Shown here piece after piece: positions 16,198 through 21,292 of a stretch of DNA of 21,292 nucleotides; positions within the stretch are counted from its first letter, which is position 1; every line of letters starts with the position of its first letter. Where the stretch lies: assembly GCA_008017145.1 (NCBI GenBank), contig SSGY01000218.1, positions 1 to 21,292 on the forward strand, given 5' to 3'. This DNA comes from Neisseriales bacterium. GTDB lineage: Bacteria; Pseudomonadota; Gammaproteobacteria; Burkholderiales; UBA11063. The position numbers were made by a program, and so were the translations under genes. The notes below the pieces were generated by a model. That model was given only the letters and a program-made list of their open reading frames with translations, did no database searches and was not told the origin of the DNA.

Positions 16198-16752
16198 TTA
16201 GTTGTTATAAATATAAATTTGTTGCAAGTTACGATTAAGCTCAAATATATCCATACCAAATCCAAAAAGAAAGTGATTTGGAGCATTAACACCAACATGA
16301 TCTGCATAAATTGGCTTATCTTTACCGATTTCTTTATTTACCATTACTGCAACTTTACATGCCTTTGCTCCAGCATTAATTAAAAAACGCTTAATCTCGG
16401 CAATAGTATGCCCTTCATCCAAAATATCATCTAGAATATACACAGTTTTACCACGAATCAACTCTTCTTTAGGTTGACGGTACCAAGTGATGTGGCTTGA
16501 ACCATACATTGCATCACCATAACGCGAAGCATGGATATAGTCCATAATAATTGGACTTTGCAAGCGTTTGGTTAACTCTGAAGCAAACATCATCCCACCA
16601 TTCATTACGGTTAAAAATACTGGAATTTCACCATTAATTTCAGCATCAATGTTGCTTGCCATTGTATCCAACGCTGAATATAATTGCTCTTTTGAAAATA
16701 GTACCGTAGAGTTACTAATGATTTGTCGGGCTTTGGTATAATCTAATTGCAT
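16198..16752 (-). CDS. hpt: Hypoxanthine-guanine phosphoribosyltransferase
   Basis: Hpt joins hypoxanthine or guanine to PRPP to make IMP or GMP in purine salvage, in the cytosol. The product is 184 aa, typical for bacteria. The PRPP-binding signature VYILDDILDEGHT spans 104-116, with Asp112 in the catalytic position. The PPi loop VMNGGMMFASEL is at 49-60 and the flexible loop SRYGDAMYGSSH at 76-87. LDEGHT in place of the enteric EDIIDTG version is the form I associate with betaproteobacteria. ATG 16752 follows GAGGT (16761-16757). It opens a five-gene minus-strand operon. The promoter candidate is TTGTTA (16818-16813), a 17-bp spacer, then TATTTA (16795-16790). Confidence 0.93.
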   Translation of the reverse strand: MQLDYTKARQIISNSTVLFSKEQLYSALDTMASNIDAEINGEIPVFLTVMNGGMMFASELTKRLQSPIIMDYIHASRYGDAMYGSSHITWYRQPKEELIRGKTVYILDDILDEGHTIAEIKRFLINAGAKACKVAVMVNKEIGKDKPIYADHVGVNAPNHFLFGFGMDIFELNRNLQQIYIYNN

Positions 16753-16789
16753 GTAAACCTCATGATTGTATTAAAATATATGCTTGCAG

Positions 16790-16818
16790 TAAATATAATT
16801 TACCCGCTATTGTAACAA
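16790..16818 (-). promoter_or_regulatory. Candidate hpt operon promoter
   Basis: TTGTTA (16818-16813) and TATTTA (16795-16790) are separated by 17 bp on the minus strand, about 40 bp before the hpt ATG. The match to sigma70 consensus is moderate. Confidence 0.35.
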
Positions 16819-16820
16819 AA

Positions 16821-16849
16821 AACGTGACTACTTGCAGATAAGTTACGTT
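16821..16849. promoter_or_regulatory. Inverted repeat between hpt and gpmI, candidate operator
   Basis: AACGTGACT (16821-16829) and AGTTACGTT (16841-16849) are inverted copies with one mismatch and an 11-nt spacer, so arm centres are 20 bp apart, about two helical turns. It sits just upstream of the hpt -35 candidate and about 70 bp from gpmI, so it could serve both divergent units. Confidence 0.4.
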
Positions 16850-16919
16850 AATTTTGTACCCAATTAGATTCTTTAAATTCGATTAACCGATATAAAACAA
16901 TAGAAGAGAAGACAACATT

Positions 16920-18437
16920 ATGAAAAAAGCATTATTAGTAATTCTAGATGGTTTTGGCATGAGAAGTAACGATGACTTCAACGCAGTAGCTGGTGCCGAT
17001 AAACCTAATTTAACCAGTTACATTAAAAATTACGCTTTTGGAAAAATTGAAGCCTCAGAACAAGCAGTAGGATTACCTAAAGGTCAGTTTGGTAATTCTG
17101 AAGTTGGACATCTGAATTTAGGTGCTGGCAGAGTAGTTCGCCAAGATATCACCAAGATTGATTATGAAATTGAAACGGGTGATTTTTACAAAAATAAGGC
17201 ATTAAATTCTGCACTTGCAAAAAGTACTAGTGGCACCGTCCACGTCATGGGATTATTATCTGATGGCGGAGTTCACTCTCATCAAAACCATATATACGAA
17301 TTAATTAAACTAGCCTCTCAAGCTGCTAATATTCAACATATTAACCTACATATGTTTTTAGATGGTCGTGATACCCCACCGCAAAGTGCATTAACTTTTA
17401 TCAGCCAGCTTGAAGAAGTAATTAAATCCTATCCTAAAGCAAAAATAGCCAGCATAGCAGGACGTTATTACGCCATGGATCGTGATAAGCGCTGGGATCG
17501 TCTCGAGCTTGCTTATAAAGCCTTAGTAAGTGCTGATGCCGACACTTCATTTGCAACACCAAGCGCTGCAATCAGTGCGGCTTATGCTGAGCAAATAACC
17601 GATGAATTTGTGAAACCAGCAGTATTTAACGGCTATAGCGGAATCAAATCAGGCGATAGTATGATCTTTGCTAATTTCCGCTCTGATCGCGCCGTTCAAT
17701 TAACCGATGCATTTATCGGCAAAGATTTTAATGGCTTCCCTCACAAAAATTTAGACTTAGCAGCTTTTGTAACTATGACGCGCTATAACGACAAACTAGA
17801 ATGTCTAGTAGCATATCCACCAACTGCAATTGTTAATACCTTGGGGGAATACATTAGTACCCTAGGTTTAAAACAATTACGGATTGCTGAAACTGAAAAA
17901 TATCCTCATGTAACGTATTTCTTTAATGGTGGTGAACAACAACCATTTAACAATGAAACTAGGATTTTGATCAACTCACCCAAAGAAGTTGCCACTTATG
18001 ATCTTAAACCAGAGATGAGCCTGCCAGAAGTAGCAAGTAAATTAGTTGATGCGATTAACTCAAATGAATATGATTTGATTATCACTAATTTTGCAAATGG
18101 CGACATGGTTGGACATACCGGTAACTATGATGCCAGCGTAAAAGCTGTTGAAGCCTTAGATTTGTATCTAGGCAAAGTGGTTGAAGCAATGAGGGCACAT
18201 GATGGGGAAGTATTAATTGTTGCTGATCACGGCAACTGTGAAGAAATGTTTGATTATAAGAGTCAACAACCGCACACTCAACATACTACAAATCTTGTTC
18301 CATGTATTTATATCGGACGCGAAGCTTCTATTCTTGAAGGTGGCGCTCTTAAAGATGTTGCACCATCGCTCCTAGCAATGATGGGATTACCACAGCCACA
18401 AGAGATGACCGGACACAGTCTAATTGCTTTTAAATAG
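16920..18437 (+). CDS. gpmI: 2,3-bisphosphoglycerate-independent phosphoglycerate mutase
   Basis: GpmI interconverts 3- and 2-phosphoglycerate in glycolysis and gluconeogenesis. It needs two divalent metals (usually Mn2+) and a phosphoserine intermediate. The product is 505 aa, close to the usual 510-515. Asp10 in VILDGFG is a metal ligand, and Ser60 in QFGNSEVGHLNLGAGR is the nucleophile. DGRDTPP, AGRYYAMDRDKRWDR, the EKYPHVTYFFNGGE loop, NFANGDMVGHTG and VADHGNCE carry further substrate and metal residues of the alkaline-phosphatase superfamily. ATG 16920 follows AGAAGAGAAG. A weak -10, TATAAA at 16891-16896, lies upstream. The envC gene begins 8 bp after the stop, a pairing also present in E. 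coli (gpmM-envC). Confidence 0.97.
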   Translation: MKKALLVILDGFGMRSNDDFNAVAGADKPNLTSYIKNYAFGKIEASEQAVGLPKGQFGNSEVGHLNLGAGRVVRQDITKIDYEIETGDFYKNKALNSALAKSTSGTVHVMGLLSDGGVHSHQNHIYELIKLASQAANIQHINLHMFLDGRDTPPQSALTFISQLEEVIKSYPKAKIASIAGRYYAMDRDKRWDRLELAYKALVSADADTSFATPSAAISAAYAEQITDEFVKPAVFNGYSGIKSGDSMIFANFRSDRAVQLTDAFIGKDFNGFPHKNLDLAAFVTMTRYNDKLECLVAYPPTAIVNTLGEYISTLGLKQLRIAETEKYPHVTYFFNGGEQQPFNNETRILINSPKEVATYDLKPEMSLPEVASKLVDAINSNEYDLIITNFANGDMVGHTGNYDASVKAVEALDLYLGKVVEAMRAHDGEVLIVADHGNCEEMFDYKSQQPHTQHTTNLVPCIYIGREASILEGGALKDVAPSLLAMMGLPQPQEMTGHSLIAFK

Positions 18438-18445
18438 GTCAGCTA

Positions 18446-19804
18446 ATGATGCGTAAACTAGTTTTGCTTAGCGCTGTTATGTGGTCGGGATTGAGCTATG
18501 CGGTAGAGTCTTCTACCGTTAATAGTAATATTAACGATCTCAATACACAAATCCAGCAAATCAATCAAGATCTTAATTCCAAACAGCAAGAAAAGCAAAA
18601 AATTGATGCAGCACTGAAAGATTCACAAGGTGCAATCTCTAAAACTGAAGCTATCTTACAAAAAATTCGCAAACAACGCGATGCAGACATAAATCAGCTC
18701 AATCAATTGGCAAATACAATCCCACAGATGACGGCAACAACTACGGCTGCCAAAACACAGGTCAATGCCTCGATTAGCAAAATTTATCAGCAAATTCAAA
18801 AAATTCAAGCTTCACAACAAAGCATTGTTTCTGGAAATGATAGCCTAGATCAAGAGCGAAAAAAAGTTTATCTGTTGGAAATACTTAAACAGCAGCAGCT
18901 ACGTTACCAACAGCTAAATGACAAGCTTAGCCAACTTGATAACTTAAATAAAAAACTGCAACAAGAAGTAGATAATTTAAATAAACGCTTGGGCACAACT
19001 AGCCAACAACATCAGCAATTACTTGCAGTAAAAGATAAAACTGTTCAACAATCATTGAGTGTAAAACAACAAATTGATAGCGAACGTAGCAAGCTCTCAC
19101 ATTTAAAACAGCGTCAAGCAGAACTAAATAAACTATTACAACAATTAGCCCTCGCCGAAAAAAAACAAAAACAAGCGGCAGCTAAAAAAGCCGCTGCAGA
19201 AGCAAAAGCTCGTCAATTAGCGGCCATAGCTGCAGCAAAAGCAAAAGCCCAGACAAATAATACGGCTTCCAGTACAACGGCAACTAGCAAACAAGAAAAT
19301 ATTGTAATTGATACGAGCAATGACAAAGCTGATGTAAAAATTACTGATAATGATACCGCAGCTACGCCACAAACTGCTCCAGTTATAAAACCCCAAGTTG
19401 CTGATAACAGCGTTGAAGATAATTCCCCATTTATGTCACGTAAACTTGCTCGTCCGATTAGTGGGAATATTGCCGTAGGTTTTGGACAGATGCGTGATAG
19501 CGTGAAAAATAACGGTGTTTTAGTCCATGCTAATGATAATACCCCAATATATTCTGTATCACGCGGTACAGTACTATTTAGTGGGGAACTTCCGGGATTT
19601 GGACAAATCATTGTAATTGACAATGGAGATAATTATACCTCAGTTTACAGTGGAGTATTATCCAAAACTACAAAAGGCGTCGCAGTAACTGCTGGACAAT
19701 TAATCGCCAATAGTGGTACGGAATCAAACCAACCAATGGGTGGCATTTATTTTGAATTACGCCGCTTAGGAAAACCAGTTAACCCTAGCAAACTATTTAA
19801 TTAA
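18446..19804 (+). CDS. envC: EnvC-like murein hydrolase activator (degenerate LytM domain)
   Basis: This gene encodes 452 aa from ATG 18446, with AGGT at 18436-18439 overlapping the gpmI stop. A second ATG follows at once. A signal peptide (MMRKLVLLSAVMWSGLSYA) leads to two long coiled-coil segments, about 25-245. Then comes an Ala/Lys-rich tract and a low-complexity Thr/Asp linker. The C-terminal LytM/M23 domain is about 336-452 (ARPISGNIAVGFGQ ... GIYFELRRLGKPVNP). The zinc ligands are lost: HxxxD reads NNGVLV and HxH reads YFEL, as in E. coli EnvC. EnvC proteins are not peptidases. They bind FtsEX in the periplasm and switch on the division amidases AmiA and AmiB. The gene is adjacent to gpmI. 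The next gene, fumC, starts 21 bp after its stop. Confidence 0.93.
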   Translation: MMRKLVLLSAVMWSGLSYAVESSTVNSNINDLNTQIQQINQDLNSKQQEKQKIDAALKDSQGAISKTEAILQKIRKQRDADINQLNQLANTIPQMTATTTAAKTQVNASISKIYQQIQKIQASQQSIVSGNDSLDQERKKVYLLEILKQQQLRYQQLNDKLSQLDNLNKKLQQEVDNLNKRLGTTSQQHQQLLAVKDKTVQQSLSVKQQIDSERSKLSHLKQRQAELNKLLQQLALAEKKQKQAAAKKAAAEAKARQLAAIAAAKAKAQTNNTASSTTATSKQENIVIDTSNDKADVKITDNDTAATPQTAPVIKPQVADNSVEDNSPFMSRKLARPISGNIAVGFGQMRDSVKNNGVLVHANDNTPIYSVSRGTVLFSGELPGFGQIIVIDNGDNYTSVYSGVLSKTTKGVAVTAGQLIANSGTESNQPMGGIYFELRRLGKPVNPSKLFN

Positions 19805-19825
19805 CTAGATACATGGAGAGTGATT

Positions 19826-21211
19826 ATGCGTCATGAAACTGACTCAATGGGCGAAATTATGGTGGCTGATGATTGTTACTGGGGTGCACAAACGGAACGC
19901 TCAAAAACTAATTTCCCAATTGGTGTAGCTCGTTTTAAATTTACACGCCCATTAATTCGTGCTTTGGGTATTTTAAAAAAATCAGCTGCCAAAGCGAATA
20001 TGGATCTCGGTGAATTAGATGCATCAATTGCCCGATTAATTATTCAAGCGGCTGATGAAGTAATTAGTGCAAAACTGGATGCTCACTTCCCGTTGGTGGT
20101 ATTTCAAACCGGATCAGGCACTCAATCCAATATGAATGCCAATGAGGTTATCTCAAACCGCGCAATTGAAATTAGTGGTGGCGCAATGGGAAGTAAAAAC
20201 CCAGTTCACCCAAATGACCATGTTAACCGTGGACAGTCGTCAAATGATACCTTCCCAACTGCGATGTATATTGCAGCAGCTGAGGAACTAAACAATCATT
20301 TATTTCCAGCACTTGCCAAGCTTCGTAATACCTTGGAAAATAAATCACAACAATTTGCCCAAGTAGTCAAAGTCGGGCGCACTCATCTCCAAGATGCTAC
20401 ACCAATAACTTTAGGTCAAGAAATAAGCTCATGGGTTGCACAAATTGATTATGCAATAAGCAATCTGCAACAAACCCTCAAAGGAGTATTAGAACTAGCA
20501 ATTGGTGGTACGGCAGTTGGCACAGGATTAAATGCACATCCTAAATTTGGTGATTTAGCAGCAAGATATATTAGCCAGGAAACAGACTTAGCTTTTACCT
20601 CGGCTAAAAATAAATTTGCCGCACTATCTGCACATGATGGCTTAGTTAACGTTTCAGCTGGGCTACGCACGTTAGCCGGTGCACTAATGAAGATGGCAAA
20701 CGATGTTAGATGGTTGGCAAGTGGTCCACGCTGTGGCATTGGTGAAATAACCATACCGGAGAATGAGCCTGGTTCGTCAATTATGCCCGGCAAAGTTAAT
20801 CCAACCCAATGTGAAGCAATGACCATGGTCTGTGTGCAAGTTTATGGCAATGATGCTGCTGTAGCGTTCGCTGGAAGCCAAGGTAATTTTCAACTTAATG
20901 TCTATAAACCAGTAATGATACATAATGTTCTGGAAAGCATCCAGCTGCTCTCAGATAGCTGTTTAGCTTTTGAAGAACATTGCGCTTCGGGTCTTGATGC
21001 TCACTTAGCAGTTATTAATGCCAATTTAGCTAAAAATCTAATGCTGGTAACTGCGCTGAATCGCCATATTGGTTATGATAAAGCTGCCAAAATTGCTAAA
21101 AAAGCTCATCATGAAGGTTTGGATCTTAAAACTGCCGCATTAGAACTTGGCTTTTTAACCTCAAGTGAATACGATCAATGGGTAATTCCACTTGATATGA
21201 CTCACTCTTAA
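19826..21211 (+). CDS. fumC: Fumarate hydratase, class II
   Basis: FumC reversibly hydrates fumarate to L-malate in the TCA cycle, needs no iron-sulfur cluster and works as a homotetramer. The product is 461 aa from ATG 19826, with GGAG at 19815-19818 and a 7-nt spacer. The frame's GTG at 19820 lacks proper spacing. Family motifs are [31 protein letters not shown] (His128), [11 protein letters not shown] (His187) and the signature [16 protein letters not shown], whose catalytic Ser is at 317. These positions sit one residue before the E. coli FumC numbers (His129, His188, Ser318). The C-terminal [10 protein letters not shown] segment is complete. It follows envC by 21 bp and precedes a DJ-1/PfpI gene by 14 bp. 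Confidence 0.97.
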   Translation: MRHETDSMGEIMVADDCYWGAQTERSKTNFPIGVARFKFTRPLIRALGILKKSAAKANMDLGELDASIARLIIQAADEVISAKLDAHFPLVVFQTGSGTQSNMNANEVISNRAIEISGGAMGSKNPVHPNDHVNRGQSSNDTFPTAMYIAAAEELNNHLFPALAKLRNTLENKSQQFAQVVKVGRTHLQDATPITLGQEISSWVAQIDYAISNLQQTLKGVLELAIGGTAVGTGLNAHPKFGDLAARYISQETDLAFTSAKNKFAALSAHDGLVNVSAGLRTLAGALMKMANDVRWLASGPRCGIGEITIPENEPGSSIMPGKVNPTQCEAMTMVCVQVYGNDAAVAFAGSQGNFQLNVYKPVMIHNVLESIQLLSDSCLAFEEHCASGLDAHLAVINANLAKNLMLVTALNRHIGYDKAAKIAKKAHHEGLDLKTAALELGFLTSSEYDQWVIPLDMTHS

Positions 21212-21225
21212 AAGCATGATAAGAT

Positions 21226-21292
21226 ATGACGAATAAGATTAAAATCGGCATTCTTATTTATGATAAGGTACAACCCTTGGATGCAATTGGTC
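21226..21292 (+). CDS. DJ-1/PfpI family protein, N-terminus only (cut by window end)
   Basis: ATG 21226 opens 22 codons to the edge, reading MTNKIKIGILIYDKVQPLDAIG. The hydrophobic strand followed by V-Q-P-L-D-x-I-G is typical of DJ-1/PfpI proteins of the isocyanide hydratase (InhA)/GlxA-like branch (for example KIGILIYPGVQPLDVIGP). There is only a weak ribosome site (GATAAGAT). The reactive cysteine lies beyond the window, so the call rests on the N-terminus. It is probably co-transcribed with fumC. Confidence 0.6.
   Translation, partial: MTNKIKIGILIYDKVQPLDAIG

Noticed and set aside
18446..19804. EnvC-like protein as an active M23 endopeptidase
   Set aside because: The zinc-binding HxxxD and HxH positions are replaced (NNGVLV, YFEL), matching the inactive EnvC type.
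1..21292. CRISPR array, tRNA/rRNA gene, toxin-antitoxin or phage-defence system
   Set aside because: No regularly spaced repeats, cloverleaf-like stretches, rRNA blocks or defence-type protein motifs were seen.

Overview
The window is a compact, AT-rich proteobacterial chromosome segment with mostly housekeeping genes. Outer-membrane and lipoprotein genes, EnvC, AmpE-like and DUF4124 proteins indicate a Gram-negative. The accA-tilS pair, the LDEGHT-type Hpt and the gpm-envC pair fit a beta/gammaproteobacterium, and a low-GC relative of Neisseriales is my best guess. The genus cannot be fixed from the sequence.

Left part (1-3700): the 3' end of an IS5-like transposase is followed by four minus-strand transcription units. 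The first is a two-gene operon for a small outer-membrane beta-barrel protein and a lipoprotein, whose terminator lies inside the end of the transposase ORF. The next is a stand-alone 451-aa regulator with a LuxR-type HTH, a PAS-like middle and a possible GNAT-like N-terminus, with its own terminator.

Centre left (3640-8480): the glycine cleavage genes run gcvT, gcvH, gcvP on the minus strand and encode the T, H and single-chain P proteins. A ~105-bp imperfect palindrome separates gcvT from gcvH. A Rho-independent terminator sits between gcvH and gcvP, and another follows gcvP. A perfect 22-bp palindrome lies in the gcvT promoter region. I see no glycine riboswitch.

Centre (8430-12862): a good sigma70-type promoter drives the divergent plus-strand unit pepN (aminopeptidase N), elbB (DJ-1/PfpI family) and an unrecognised lipoprotein gene.

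Centre right (12883-16752): a tight minus-strand operon runs hpt, an AmpE/CobD-like membrane protein, a DUF4124 protein, accA and tilS. It joins purine salvage, envelope, fatty-acid synthesis and tRNA modification functions.

Right part (16920-21292): a plus-strand unit of gpmI (phosphoglycerate mutase), envC (division amidase activator), fumC (fumarase) and the first 22 codons of another DJ-1/PfpI-type protein cut by the window end. A candidate operator (9-bp inverted arms, 11-bp spacer) lies between the divergent hpt and gpmI genes. No tRNA, rRNA, CRISPR array or defence system was found, and I see no convincing new multi-gene system. The regulatory DNA, the palindromic repeat and the possible GNAT-PAS-LuxR fusion are the most unusual items.
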